In this document: piece after piece, positions 1-8,233 of the stretch | Position numbering within the stretch: position 1 is the stretch's first letter | How the letters are laid out: every line of letters starts with the position of its first letter | Assembly: GCA_003136895.1 (NCBI GenBank) | Contig: PLDY01000012.1 | Location: 1 to 39,732, forward strand | Reading direction: 5' to 3' | Source of the DNA: Candidatus Erabacter solicola | GTDB lineage: Bacteria; Vulcanimicrobiota; Vulcanimicrobiia; Vulcanimicrobiales; Vulcanimicrobiaceae | DNA length: 39,732 nt | The notes under the pieces: generated by a model | What the model was told of the DNA's origin: nothing | Database searches by the model: none | The model's input: only the letters and a program-made list of their open reading frames with translations | Made by a program: the position numbers and the translations under genes

Positions 1-415
1 CGGCGACCGTGGGGCCGCCGCCGCAGCTCAGGTCCCCGCTGACCGCCCCCTGCCACGTGAGGGTGGTCGACGACCCGAATGAGGCGCGCTTCATGCAGCG
101 CCTCACCGCCAGAGCGTCCAGCGGACCGGCCGCCGTCAGCCTCGCGAAGAGCCAGTGCGCGGTCGCAAGCGGAACCGTCCCGCGCTGGACGTCCCCACCC
201 GCGATGTAGGCCGCCGTCCCGTCGGGGCGAACCGCGATGCGATAGCCCGCGATGTTGGTCGAGCCGCTGTTCTCGATCACGGCCGCGTCCGGCCACGCCG
301 GAAAGAGGACCGGGGGCCGCCGTACCATCGTTTCGGCCGGGTTCGGCGCCGGCGAAGGATACGGCATCACCGGGGCCAGCGTCAGCCAGAAGAGCAGAAG
401 TGCAAACATGTTCAT
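1..415 (-). CDS. Secreted protein of unknown function (3' end beyond window)
   Basis: Reading leftward from the ATG at 415, the frame stays open to the window edge (138 codons), so the C-terminus is missing. The protein starts MNMFALLLFWLTLAPVMP, a short hydrophobic signal peptide, followed by a proline-rich stretch (PYPSPAPNPAE). The mature part has a small beta-rich region (about residues 52-75: VIENSGSTNIAGYRIAV, then PDGTAAYIAGG) and two cysteines near residues 108 and 130. A second ATG two codons downstream (409) is an equally possible start; no clear Shine-Dalgarno precedes either. It lies 24 bp after the SUI1 gene on the same strand and may be the last cistron of that run. No family was recognised; export is inferred from the N-terminus only. 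Confidence 0.6.
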   Translation of the reverse strand, partial: MNMFALLLFWLTLAPVMPYPSPAPNPAETMVRRPPVLFPAWPDAAVIENSGSTNIAGYRIAVRPDGTAAYIAGGDVQRGTVPLATAHWLFARLTAAGPLDALAVRRCMKRASFGSSTTLTWQGAVSGDLSCGGGPTVA

Positions 416-439
416 GAAACGCGGTCGGCCGCCGGAATG

Positions 440-784
440 TTAGCCGCCCATGCGTTTGGTGCGACGGCCCCGCTCGGTGAAGTAGGCGAGCACGGCGTCG
501 CGATGATCGCCTTGCAACTCGAGGTTTCCGTTCTTCGCCGTTCCGCCGGTACCGCAGCGCCGCCGTAATTCCTTGCCGATCGCAGCGAGTTCGCGCGCTT
601 CCAAACCGTAGACGAGCGTCACGCTGCCGCCGCGGCGTCCTTCGCACCCGACGCGCACGACGCCGTCATCCGGAACGCTCGGCTTCGAATCGCTCTTCGC
701 TCGTTTGTCTTTCTTGGAATCGAAACGCGGAAGCGGCAGCGAACCGTCGGTCGAGTAGACCAGACGCCGATCGTCGCCGGGCAT
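440..784 (-). CDS. yciH: Translation initiation factor SUI1/eIF1-like protein (YciH family)
   Basis: A 114-residue protein whose C-terminal 75 residues match the SUI1/eIF1 fold as found in bacterial YciH: a basic strand with GGSVTLVYGL, the helix containing LAAIGKELRRRCGTGG, then NGNLELQGDHRDAVLAYF and a basic tail ending KRMGG. The N-terminus is a charged, probably flexible extension rich in Lys, Ser and Asp. In eukaryotes and archaea this fold monitors start-codon choice on the small ribosomal subunit; bacterial YciH is non-essential and its role is less clear. The ATG at 784 shares one base with the TAA stop of the DsbA-like gene (TAATG), so translation is probably coupled. A longer frame running upstream through the DsbA gene is a shadow. 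Family assignment is firm; cellular role is inference. Confidence 0.85.
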   Translation of the reverse strand: MPGDDRRLVYSTDGSLPLPRFDSKKDKRAKSDSKPSVPDDGVVRVGCEGRRGGSVTLVYGLEARELAAIGKELRRRCGTGGTAKNGNLELQGDHRDAVLAYFTERGRRTKRMGG

Positions 785-1437
785 TAACCGGGATACGGCG
801 CGGCGGTCGAAGCGAATCGCACGTACGCTTCCTCGTCGGCGATCAGCGCGGAGACGGCCGCCGCCAACGGCTCGTAACGCCACACGCCCGAAAGGATGAC
901 CCGGTCGCCGGCGGCGTTCTCTAAGACGAAGGTCGGACGCTGATCGATGCCGTGCGGCGCAAGCTTCGCGAAGCCGGCCGCGTTCTCGCGCAGGATCTGC
1001 TCGATCGCCGGATCGTTCATCTTCGCATCGAGCGCGCGCGGATCGAGGCCGCCGGCCGCGGCCGCAATCTCGATAGCAACCTCGCGCCGTCCGAGCGGTT
1101 TTCCGTCCATCAACCCGGCACGCGCCAGCGCTAGGCGCACGCGATCGTCGGTTACGCCGAGCGCCCGCGCCGCTTCGGCCGCGAGGTTGGCGGGCGCGGT
1201 GCTGCTGGCCGGATTCTCGACCCACGGTGTGAATTGCATGCCGCCGACGTGCGCGCTGCGGTCGTAATACCACGCCAACTGTTCGCGCGTGTACGTGGCC
1301 GGGCCGCCGTCGCGAACCCATGCGATCCGCCACTCGTACTCGAGCGCCGGACCGTGCGCCGCGCGCACCCGCGCCAAGTGGTCCTCGGCGATCAAACACC
1401 ACGACGAGAGCACGTCGATGTAGTGCGTCACTTTCAT
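784..1437 (-). CDS. DsbA/FrnE-family thioredoxin-fold oxidoreductase
   Basis: A 217-residue protein beginning MKVTHYIDVLSSWC, the first beta strand of the DsbA/FrnE/HCCA-isomerase thioredoxin fold, with the active-site position at Ser12-Trp13-Cys14. Only one cysteine is present there, not the CxxC pair of classical DsbA. This resembles the isomerase or GST-kappa-like members of the superfamily. The helical insertion (around residues 60-150) and the cis-proline loop QRPTFVL near residue 176 fit the family. No signal peptide is visible from this start, so it is probably cytoplasmic. Start chosen at 1437 because the family strand begins there; a longer frame to 1542 lies inside the upstream gene. 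The gene starts 4 bp after the preceding stop and overlaps the SUI1 start by one base. Confidence 0.75.
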   Translation of the reverse strand: MKVTHYIDVLSSWCLIAEDHLARVRAAHGPALEYEWRIAWVRDGGPATYTREQLAWYYDRSAHVGGMQFTPWVENPASSTAPANLAAEAARALGVTDDRVRLALARAGLMDGKPLGRREVAIEIAAAAGGLDPRALDAKMNDPAIEQILRENAAGFAKLAPHGIDQRPTFVLENAAGDRVILSGVWRYEPLAAAVSALIADEEAYVRFASTAAPYPG

Positions 1438-1441
1438 CGCT

Positions 1442-2248
1442 TCAGAGCTTCCCGTAATAGCCCGTGATATCGAAGAAATAATCTCGTTCGACGTTCGTCG
1501 ACGGGCAGGCGACGTGCAAGATATCGTACTCGCGGTTCGCATGGTTCTGGAGAGATTGCTTCTGCATTTTCCAGCGCTGATTCGGCGCGCACGGGTGGAG
1601 CGCCAAGTACAGCGTCTCCCACGTTACGCCGGATATTTCGTCCTTTGCGCCGTCGAGGATGGCGCTGTCGTAGCTGTTGCCGGCGGGCTCGGTGAGAGCG
1701 GGAAAAGCTCCGGGCGGCGGCGTCGCCTTATCATTGGGAGCGAGAAAGTAATCGATCGACTGAAGCCGGCCGGTCAGGAAGAACTTGTAGAGCACCGCGA
1801 GGTTCCGTTGTCCGGCGACCGGCTCGTAGAGCCAGACCCAATCGCCGTCGACGCGACGGTTCGCATTCGGATGCTTTGCCGCGACCTGGTCGGTCGTTAG
1901 CCCGAGGGTGATTCCCGAAGGATCCGGCGTCATCGCGACCGGCGCATCGGGCGTCTCGAAGAGCACCGCCCGAAAACTTCGTACGCGTCCGAATTGTTCG
2001 GTCACGACGAGAAACGCATGGGTGCCTTCGATTGCGTACCGCGCCTCACGGTACGCCGGCCCGGAGTCGGTGAAACCGGTGACGAGGAGCGGGTCGCCCA
2101 GCGCCGGCCGCAACTGCGCGGCCGGTTGGCCGATCGTCACGCCGAGCCATGTGAAGGGAAGCGGCGGATCGGCGGCCCGCGCCGGAAGCGAGACGGCGAT
2201 CATGCTGAAACTTGCAATGAACGCGATGGCGCGCGTGTTGTTCCTCAT
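1442..2248 (-). CDS. Secreted protein of unknown function
   Basis: A 268-residue protein with a clear Sec signal peptide: basic MRNNTR, hydrophobic IAFIASFSMIAVSL, then PARAADPP with cleavage likely after ARA. The mature part starts with FTWLGVTIGQPAAQLRPALG and later has ITLGLTTDQVAAKHPNA. Two copies of this 'G-T-x-D/G-Q' pattern suggest a duplicated unit like that seen in some small periplasmic repeat proteins, but I cannot name a family. Two cysteines near the C-terminus (CAPNQRW and HVACPST) could form a disulfide outside the cytoplasm. A Shine-Dalgarno GGAAGG lies 5 nt before the ATG. It sits 17 bp after the DUF1232 gene and 4 bp before the DsbA-like gene, so one transcript is likely; a disulfide link to that neighbour is speculation. 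Confidence 0.7.
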   Translation of the reverse strand: MRNNTRAIAFIASFSMIAVSLPARAADPPLPFTWLGVTIGQPAAQLRPALGDPLLVTGFTDSGPAYREARYAIEGTHAFLVVTEQFGRVRSFRAVLFETPDAPVAMTPDPSGITLGLTTDQVAAKHPNANRRVDGDWVWLYEPVAGQRNLAVLYKFFLTGRLQSIDYFLAPNDKATPPPGAFPALTEPAGNSYDSAILDGAKDEISGVTWETLYLALHPCAPNQRWKMQKQSLQNHANREYDILHVACPSTNVERDYFFDITGYYGKL

Positions 2249-2265
2249 CGTACCTTCCGCAGCGG

Positions 2266-2592
2266 CTAGGACTTGAGTGCGGCGGGTCTCGCGGCGCGCG
2301 GATCGGCGGGCCGCGCTTGTTTCATCATGCCCGTCCCGGCCGGTCGCGCGTGCTTCAAGACGGTCTGGTCGGCGACACCGACAAACACGTTCGCGAGTAG
2401 CGCCAGCAGCGCGATGTCGTCAAAGATGCCGATGAACGGAATGTCGCCGAGCAAGTCGAGCGGCGAGACGATCAGGATCGCCGCGCCGATCGTCGCGGCC
2501 TTCAACCATCCCGGCACGCGCGAGTCGCGCATCAATGCGAAGGTGCGCGGCACGGCCTTGCGGGTTGCGACGATCATTTTGAGGATGTTCAC
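2266..2592 (-). CDS. DUF1232 (YkvA-like) small membrane protein
   Basis: A 108-residue protein with the DUF1232 hallmark SPLDLLGDIPFIGIFDDIAL (residues about 43-62). This pattern of paired acidic residues around a Pro-Leu-Asp and Ile-Pro turn defines the YkvA family. The preceding segment (LKAATIGAAILIV) and the part after the motif (LLALLANVFVGVA) are hydrophobic, so one or two membrane-associated helices are likely. The function of the family is unknown. The GTG at 2592 is preceded by TACAAT ending exactly 6 nt upstream and by no Shine-Dalgarno, which suggests a leaderless transcript. The C-terminal tail is Ala, Pro and Arg rich. It is the first gene of the run that continues through the secreted, DsbA-like and SUI1 genes. 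Confidence 0.8.
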   Translation of the reverse strand: MNILKMIVATRKAVPRTFALMRDSRVPGWLKAATIGAAILIVSPLDLLGDIPFIGIFDDIALLALLANVFVGVADQTVLKHARPAGTGMMKQARPADPRAARPAALKS

Positions 2593-2598
2593 GGAGCT

Positions 2599-2604
2599 AT
2601 TGTA
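2599..2604 (-). promoter_or_regulatory. Candidate -10 hexamer of a leaderless promoter (DUF1232 gene)
   Basis: On the minus strand TACAAT is followed by 6 nt (AGCTCC) and then the GTG start codon at 2592. This places a normal transcription start on the first base of the coding region. The -35 side is GC-rich and not convincing. The same arrangement precedes the DUF1003 and FAH-family genes in this window. Confidence 0.45.
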
Positions 2605-2646
2605 ACGCGGCCGGGGAGAAAAAGTCGCACCCTCGGCAAAAAGAAG

Positions 2647-2672
2647 AAAGCCGGCGCCTGGGCGTCAGCTTT
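2647..2672 (-). terminator. Rho-independent terminator after the WD40 gene
   Basis: Arms 2647-2658 and 2661-2672 pair over about 11 positions, with one mismatch and one G-T pair, around a CTGG loop. On the minus strand the stem is followed by a T-rich tract (TTCTTCTTTTT), as expected for intrinsic termination of the WD40 gene that stops at 2693. On the plus strand the stem also ends in a T run (GCTTTTTCTTG), so it could act in both directions. It separates the ligase-WD40 unit from the DUF1232 unit. Confidence 0.7.
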
Positions 2673-2692
2673 TTCTTGTAGGAGGGGTATCT

Positions 2693-4759
2693 CTAAGGTA
2701 TCGGCGCCCCCGGACCGGACTTTAGACCCCAGACGTCGATTCCGGCCGGCGTGGTCACATAGGCCCGGGTCCCATCACCGCTGAGCAACAGTTGACCGCG
2801 CTCGCCGATCGGCCGGGGCCCGGTGCGGGCGAGCTGCCGCCCGGTCCGGACGTCCCAGATGGCCAGCGCGTACCGGTACCGGTCGCTCTCGCGCCACATG
2901 TCGGTCTGCACGAGACCGACGGCGAGGCCGCCGCCGAGCGCGACCGATCGAATGCTTTCGTTCTTGCCCAGCGGCTCGAGCGGGGCGGCGGCAAGCGCGT
3001 GCCGCGCGACCGTATCCCAGAGCGTGACCTTTGCGCCCACCGAGAGCACTCGGTGGCCATCGGCCGAGAGCGCCAGCAGGGCCATGTCGATGGGCTCTCC
3101 CGGGAAGGGCGCTTCCGGCGCAAGCGATCCGATCCGCCAGAACGTCAAGCGTGCCGGAGCGTTACCCGACGCCGTGCAATCGCCGAACGCGAGCAGCAAT
3201 GCGGGCGCCGGATTGAACGAAGCGCGCGAGTTCGTGAAACCTCCGAGCTGACAAAAACCGGCGGATTTCATGTGAGGTTTCCAAACGGATGCGAGCGGCG
3301 AGGTCAGGCTCGCGCTCCATACGGTGTCGGGCGTATCGCTCATGGCGGGCGAGCGCGCCGCCAGCCGCAGTCCGTCGTCGGAGAACGTCAGCGTCTCCGG
3401 CGCGACGCCCGTCCACGTTCGCAGCGGCTGCACCGACGCGCGCCGCCAAACGCGCGCGACGCCACCCGCGACGCCGGTATGATCGACGAATCCTTCGGTG
3501 ATATAGCCGCCGCCGGCGACGTACGCGCCATCGCGCGATAGTGCGAGTGTGGCGCGTGAGTACGAGTAACTGCCGAGCGTGAGCGGTAGAAAATGGCCGC
3601 GGAGCGTTGCGATCTTGCGATCCGTTGTCGGATCGAAGAGTTCGATTGCGTCGTCGCCGCGTCCGAACGCGAACGTGCGTCCGTCAACGCTCAACGCAGC
3701 GGTATCGATCTGGCCATAGGTTGCGACGTTGCTGCCGGACGCGAGATCCCACCGCTTCAATGTTCGATCGAGCGCTCCGCTCCACAGATGCTCGCCATCT
3801 GGTTCCGCAGCTATGTCTTCGACATCGTCGTCATGTGAGCGAAGGGAGGCGCGTACTACCCCGGTGCGCACGTCTATGCGCAGGATCGCCCGGCCGCAGC
3901 CCGCGTCGAGAATACGGTCGCCCTTTTCGAAGACGAGCGACTCGGTGTTGCCGCCGCAGACAAATCGCCATGCCGGTTTTTCGAACGGCGGGTTCCACGG
4001 TCGCAGTCGCCAGAGTTTGATCGTGCCGTCACCGCCCGAACTCGCCAACAGAGCGTCGTCCGAAGAGAACGCGAGCGCAGCGATGTGGCCAGGATGCGCC
4101 AAACTTCCAGCACGTTCGGCGGCGGTCAGCCTTCCGGCGTACGCCGTCTTGTCGGCGATTGCCGTTACCGTTCGTTCCGGCAGCGCGATCACGCGCAACC
4201 CGCCGCCGCTCGAACCGGCGGCGACGAGCGCACCGCCGTTCGCGACCGCGATCGCACTCACCGGCGTCGAGCCGAGTCTAACGCTCGCGTCCGCACTTGC
4301 AGCGCCGCTCGTGGCGGCGCGCGCCAGCAATTGCGAATTGGCCGCGGTGAAGAGGGTCTGCCCGTCGGGTGCGAACGAGCTAGCCTCGAGATAGGTTCCG
4401 CTAGGCAGCGACCAGCGTACCCTCCAATCTAGCGTCGACCACGCGATCGCTCCGTCGCCCGAACAGAGCAGTAACGCGCCATCCGGCGAGAACGCCAATG
4501 CGTACATATTCTTGGGATGCGCCAGCGTCGCAATCGCGTGCATATTCGCCGTGGCGTAAACGTGCGTCGCGCCATCTGCGCCGCTGGTCGCGAGCAAACG
4601 GCCGTCGCGACTCAGCGCAAACGGCGCCGTCCCGAAACTCGGTACAGCGATCGTGCGCGCGAACGCGATGATGGCGGACGGCTGCGCCTTCACTGCGACG
4701 GGTGCAAGCGAAAGCAACGCAACGCCGAATGCCGCGATGTTGCGTCGCGTGCGGGTCAC
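2693..4759 (-). CDS. Exported WD40-repeat (beta-propeller) protein
   Basis: A 688-residue protein with a Sec signal peptide (MTRTRRNIAAFGVALLSLAP, then VAVKAQPSA) followed by many WD40-type blades. Clear blade ends include DGTIKLWRLRPW near residue 245, DRTLKRWDLASG near 330, DDAIELFDPTTD near 370, VTLWDTVARH near 580 and LAIWDVRTGR near 640. Many blades carry the FSPDG/LSRDG turn. Such propellers are protein-interaction platforms; no catalytic domain is attached, so the role (periplasmic or surface scaffold) is inference. The start is a GTG whose last two bases overlap the TGA of the upstream acyl-CoA ligase (GTGA), so the two genes are translationally coupled although no functional link is evident. 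A terminator follows at 2647-2672. Confidence 0.85.
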   Translation of the reverse strand: MTRTRRNIAAFGVALLSLAPVAVKAQPSAIIAFARTIAVPSFGTAPFALSRDGRLLATSGADGATHVYATANMHAIATLAHPKNMYALAFSPDGALLLCSGDGAIAWSTLDWRVRWSLPSGTYLEASSFAPDGQTLFTAANSQLLARAATSGAASADASVRLGSTPVSAIAVANGGALVAAGSSGGGLRVIALPERTVTAIADKTAYAGRLTAAERAGSLAHPGHIAALAFSSDDALLASSGGDGTIKLWRLRPWNPPFEKPAWRFVCGGNTESLVFEKGDRILDAGCGRAILRIDVRTGVVRASLRSHDDDVEDIAAEPDGEHLWSGALDRTLKRWDLASGSNVATYGQIDTAALSVDGRTFAFGRGDDAIELFDPTTDRKIATLRGHFLPLTLGSYSYSRATLALSRDGAYVAGGGYITEGFVDHTGVAGGVARVWRRASVQPLRTWTGVAPETLTFSDDGLRLAARSPAMSDTPDTVWSASLTSPLASVWKPHMKSAGFCQLGGFTNSRASFNPAPALLLAFGDCTASGNAPARLTFWRIGSLAPEAPFPGEPIDMALLALSADGHRVLSVGAKVTLWDTVARHALAAAPLEPLGKNESIRSVALGGGLAVGLVQTDMWRESDRYRYALAIWDVRTGRQLARTGPRPIGERGQLLLSGDGTRAYVTTPAGIDVWGLKSGPGAPIP

Positions 4760-6213
4760 AATTTTTGGGCGAGCAGTTCGCGCAGGCGTTGCTTCTCGAC
4801 CTTGCCCATCGCGTTGCGCGGCAGCGCTTCCAGGACGTGGATCGTGCGCGGGATTTTGAAGCTCGCGAGCCGTTCGCCGAGCGCGAAGCGCAACGCCTCG
4901 GCATCGACGGGACGATCGATCTCGACAAACGCGACCGGAAGTTCGCCGCGCGCGGGATCCGGCAGGCCGACGACGGCGCTCGCGAGGATGCCGGGGAGGC
5001 GATTGAGTTCGTTCTCCACTTCCAGCGGGTAGACGTTGAAACCGCCCGTGATGATCAACTCCTTGAGACGTCCGACGATTCGGTAGACGTCGCGCTCGGC
5101 GTCGTAGAGCGCGAGATCGCCGCTCTTATACCAACGCATGCCGTCGCCGTCGGTGACAAACGCGGCGGCGGTAGCTTGCGCGTCGTTCCAATATCCGCGT
5201 GCGACGCTCGGGCCGTTGACGAGCAGTTCGCCGATCTCGCCGGGCGCCGCGTCGACGCGCACGCGCATCCCGGGCATCGGCACGCCGACGCTGCCCGGCA
5301 CGCGTGGACCGCCGAAACGATTGCCGAGAGCAAAGCCGAATTCGGTCGCGCCGTAGCGTTCCAAGATTTGCAGGCCGAAGCGCGTTTCGAACGCCGTGAA
5401 GACGTCGGGTGCGAGCGCCGCGGACCCGGAGACGCACAAGCGTAACGCGGGCGGTGGTCCGTCGAGGACTTCGAGTAGCCGCACGTACATCGTCGGAACG
5501 CCGAAGAACATCGTCACGTCGTCGCGCCGTAAGGTCGCGAGCGCGCGAGCGGCATCGAATCGCTCGTCGCAGATGAAACGCGCGCCGGCCGTCAGGGTTC
5601 CGTTCAGCGCCGCGCTGAGTCCGTGGGTATGGAAGAGCGGCAATGCGGCGTAGAGCGTGTCGCGCGACGTCCAGCGCCACGCAACGACGACTTGGCTCGC
5701 AATCGCGGTGAGGTTTCCGTGAGTCAACACCGCGCCTTTGCTGCGTCCCGTCGTTCCGCTCGTATAGATGATGACTGCGTCGTCTTCGACGTTCGGCGCA
5801 TGTGGCGGAAGCGTGCTGGACGAGTCGTCGTCGTTCGCCCACGCTTCCAACTCCTCGGCGAGCAACGTTTGGTGCGCAGGCAACGCCTCGATGTGCGGAT
5901 GCGTCGACGCGCTCGTCACGACGATCGTGACGGCTGCATCGCCCAAGACATGTTCGAGTTCGGCGGCGCGGTACAAGACGTTGACGGGCACGACGATGGC
6001 ACCCAGGCGCAGCGCGGCCAAGTAGGCATAGACGAAGCCGATACGGTTCTCGCAGTAGAGCGCGATCCGGTCGCCGCGACGCAGTCCGCGTTCGGCGAGC
6101 CGCTGCGCGACGCGCAACGACCCGGTGTGGAGCGCGGCATACGTGACGTCGTTGACGGCATACGCGTCGCCGCGCTCGGCGCGCGCTGCGTCAAAGAGAT
6201 CGAGCAGCGTCAT
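4756..6213 (-). CDS. AMP-dependent acyl-CoA ligase, malonyl-CoA synthetase (MatB)-like
   Basis: A 485-residue ANL-superfamily adenylating enzyme, which activates a carboxylic acid with ATP to an acyl-AMP and then forms the CoA thioester. The P-loop A3 motif YTSGTTGRSKG is at residues 150-160. LPLFHTHGL, FFGVPTMYVRLLE and VSGSAAL follow in the order seen in MatB-type malonyl-CoA ligases. The A5 motif is ERYGATE, the A7/A8 region is YKSGDLALYD and GRLKELIITGGFNVYP, and the catalytic A10 lysine is in NAMGKVEKQ near residue 471. No signal peptide; cytosolic. A malonate or methylmalonate substrate is suggested by resemblance only; a short or medium chain fatty acid remains possible. It is the first gene of its transcript, diverging from the export operon, and overlaps the WD40 start by 4 bp. 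Confidence 0.85.
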   Translation of the reverse strand: MTLLDLFDAARAERGDAYAVNDVTYAALHTGSLRVAQRLAERGLRRGDRIALYCENRIGFVYAYLAALRLGAIVVPVNVLYRAAELEHVLGDAAVTIVVTSASTHPHIEALPAHQTLLAEELEAWANDDDSSSTLPPHAPNVEDDAVIIYTSGTTGRSKGAVLTHGNLTAIASQVVVAWRWTSRDTLYAALPLFHTHGLSAALNGTLTAGARFICDERFDAARALATLRRDDVTMFFGVPTMYVRLLEVLDGPPPALRLCVSGSAALAPDVFTAFETRFGLQILERYGATEFGFALGNRFGGPRVPGSVGVPMPGMRVRVDAAPGEIGELLVNGPSVARGYWNDAQATAAAFVTDGDGMRWYKSGDLALYDAERDVYRIVGRLKELIITGGFNVYPLEVENELNRLPGILASAVVGLPDPARGELPVAFVEIDRPVDAEALRFALGERLASFKIPRTIHVLEALPRNAMGKVEKQRLRELLAQKL

Positions 6214-6451
6214 TCAACTGCCCTTCACGCCCGCATGCGGTGCGCCTCCCCGGGGGAGCAGCCGGCAGGTTTGCGGCGGCTTGTCCCGTCCGACTAGATT
6301 TCGCCGGGTCGACCTGGAAGTGCACCCATACGGGCGCCGTGCCAGAGCCTCAGGGTTCCCTCAGGACCGCTCGCTCGTTTTTGGGTAAGATGCAAGCACT
6401 CCCAGCCGAATCACAGTACTTCTCGGTTGGGCCGTCCGTTTTAGGAACACG
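6214..6451. promoter_or_regulatory. Divergent promoter region with a leader hairpin (6401-6431)
   Basis: This 238-bp gap between the divergent acyl-CoA ligase and MacA-like genes contains no convincing gene. A 9-bp stem with one G-T pair (arms 6401-6409 and 6423-6431, 13-nt loop) ends 20 nt before the adaptor ATG, so it would lie in the 5' leader. TAAGAT at 6386-6391 is a possible -10 for the plus strand, with a poor -35. AGGA ahead of the ATG at 6452 is the likely ribosome binding site. Regulatory function is inferred only from position. Confidence 0.35.
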
Positions 6452-8233
6452 ATGAAACTTTTTGAGCGCGATCTCGTCAAGAACGGTCATGCTGCCGTCG
6501 CCCAGGACGGCCCGCCTCCGCCTACCGGTTTTTGGGGGCGCTTCCCACGCTGGTACTACATCGCCGCAGCCGTCGTGCTGGTGGCGATCGTCGCGCTGAT
6601 CGTCTTCTTGGTCGGCCGAGCCGCTGCGCCCGCCTCGTATGTGACGGTTTCCGTCGTGCGGCAAACACTCGTCCAGACGGTTACGGCCTCGGGGACGGTC
6701 AACCCTCAGGACACGATCTCGGTCGGAACCCAGGCCTCGGGAACGATCAACGCGATCTTCGTCGATTTCAATTCGACCGTGAAGAAGGGTCAGGTTCTCG
6801 CGACCTTGGATCCGGCGCCGCTGCAGGCATCGCTCAATCAGGCTCGCGCCGACCTCGCGCAGGCTCAGGCGAACGCCCAGGCGACGGCCGCGACCGCGCA
6901 AGGCTCGACCTCGAACATCGCAGCCGCGGCGGCCAGCGCCGATGCCTCGATCGCACAAGTTGCGGTGACGCGCTCGAACCAAGCCGTGCTTCAGGCGGCC
7001 GTGCAAACTGCCGACGCCGAAGTTGCAAAAGACCAAAGCGCGTACTCGCTCGCGCAACTGACGATGTCGCGTGACCAGGGGCTTCTTGGGCAGGGTTACG
7101 TTACGCAGAGCCAGGTCGATACCGACCGCTCGAATCTTGCGGCGGCGCTCGCAACGCTGAGTTCGGCGCAAGTCGCGTCGCGCCAAGCGCGCATTCAGGC
7201 AGCGTCGGCGGCGACGCAAATTGCGGCCAGCATCGATCAGAGCCGGCAACAGGCGGCGCTGGGATCGCTCGCCGGTTCGCAGGCGATGGGAACGCAAGCT
7301 TCGCACGACGCGAGCCTCGCCGCGATCGCAATTCAGGCTGCGCTGGTCGATCAGGCCCAGCAGAATCTCGATCATGCGACGATCACGTCGCCGGTCGACG
7401 GCACCGTTATCGCGCGCCTCGTCTCGATCGGCCAAACGGTGGCATCCGGGTTCCAAACTCCGACACTGTTCACGATCGCGCGCGATCTTCGCAAGATGCA
7501 AGTCGACGTCGCGGTGGGTGAACCCGATATCGGTACGGTCCAGCCGAAACAGATCGTTGACTTTACCGTGCTCGCTTACCCGACGCGCACCTTTCACGGC
7601 GTCGTGCAGCAAGTTCGTCAGAGCCCGACCGTCGTTTCGAACGTCGTGACCTACGATACCGTCGTGCTCGTGCAGAATCCGGACGGCTCCTTGCGGCCCG
7701 GCATGACGGCCAACGCATCGGTTCACGTTGCGAAATCGGAAAACTCGCTGATCGTTCCCGTCGAGGCGCTGCAATGGCGGCCGAGCGGCGGCGCTCGGAC
7801 GGGCCGGCGCGGACCGACGCCCGGAGGCCGGGATGGACCGGACCGATGTCGCGGTCGGCACGCCGAGGCTCGCCACCATGTTGGCGGCGGTGCGAGCGGC
7901 GGCGCCGCGCCGGCCGGCTCGGCCTGGGGTCAAACCAACGGTGCATCCTCGCGCTCGATTGTCGCCGGCGCGAACTCGGGTGTGTTCGTCCTCAAGAACG
8001 GTAAACTCGTACGCATTCCGGTTCGCATCTTGCTCGTTAGCGGCGCGACCGCGGCGGTCGAGACCGCCGATTTGCCGGACGGCACGCCGGCCCCGGTGGA
8101 ACTCGCGGCCGGCGACAACGTCGTCACCGGACAAAACTCCGCAACCTCATCCTCGCAGCCCGCCGCGCGTTCGCCGCTGAGCGGCGCAGGACCGGGCGGC
8201 GGTACGCGTGGCGTGGGCGGCGGCGTCCGTTAA
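6452..8233 (+). CDS. macA: MacA/HlyD-type periplasmic adaptor subunit of an ABC exporter
   Basis: A 593-residue membrane fusion protein. One transmembrane helix (residues about 35-55) anchors it, with the short N-terminus in the cytoplasm. A split biotinyl-lipoyl domain follows (VTASGTVNPQDTISVGTQASG at the front, TITSPVDGTVIARLVSIGQ after the hairpin). Between them lies a very long Ala/Gln-rich coiled-coil hairpin (about residues 125-305). A beta-barrel domain and a membrane-proximal domain complete it. Family members bridge an inner-membrane MacB pump and an outer channel. Unusually long (MacA is usually under 400 residues), partly because of a Gly/Arg/His-rich linker at about 447-510, before FVLKNGKLVRIPV resumes the fold. 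The TAA stop overlaps the next ATG (TAATG), so it is coupled to the ATPase gene. Substrate unknown. Confidence 0.85.
   Translation: MKLFERDLVKNGHAAVAQDGPPPPTGFWGRFPRWYYIAAAVVLVAIVALIVFLVGRAAAPASYVTVSVVRQTLVQTVTASGTVNPQDTISVGTQASGTINAIFVDFNSTVKKGQVLATLDPAPLQASLNQARADLAQAQANAQATAATAQGSTSNIAAAAASADASIAQVAVTRSNQAVLQAAVQTADAEVAKDQSAYSLAQLTMSRDQGLLGQGYVTQSQVDTDRSNLAAALATLSSAQVASRQARIQAASAATQIAASIDQSRQQAALGSLAGSQAMGTQASHDASLAAIAIQAALVDQAQQNLDHATITSPVDGTVIARLVSIGQTVASGFQTPTLFTIARDLRKMQVDVAVGEPDIGTVQPKQIVDFTVLAYPTRTFHGVVQQVRQSPTVVSNVVTYDTVVLVQNPDGSLRPGMTANASVHVAKSENSLIVPVEALQWRPSGGARTGRRGPTPGGRDGPDRCRGRHAEARHHVGGGASGGAAPAGSAWGQTNGASSRSIVAGANSGVFVLKNGKLVRIPVRILLVSGATAAVETADLPDGTPAPVELAAGDNVVTGQNSATSSSQPAARSPLSGAGPGGGTRGVGGGVR

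Noticed and set aside
440-1402. 320-codon reading of the SUI1 gene extended upstream
   Set aside because: The extra N-terminus is Arg-rich shadow of the DsbA-like gene; the family begins near the ATG at 784.
6350-8134. 594-codon open frame antisense to the MacA-like gene
   Set aside because: Arg/Gly-rich translation with no domain; a typical GC-rich shadow of a highly coding frame whose Ala/Gln coiled coil leaves few antisense stops.
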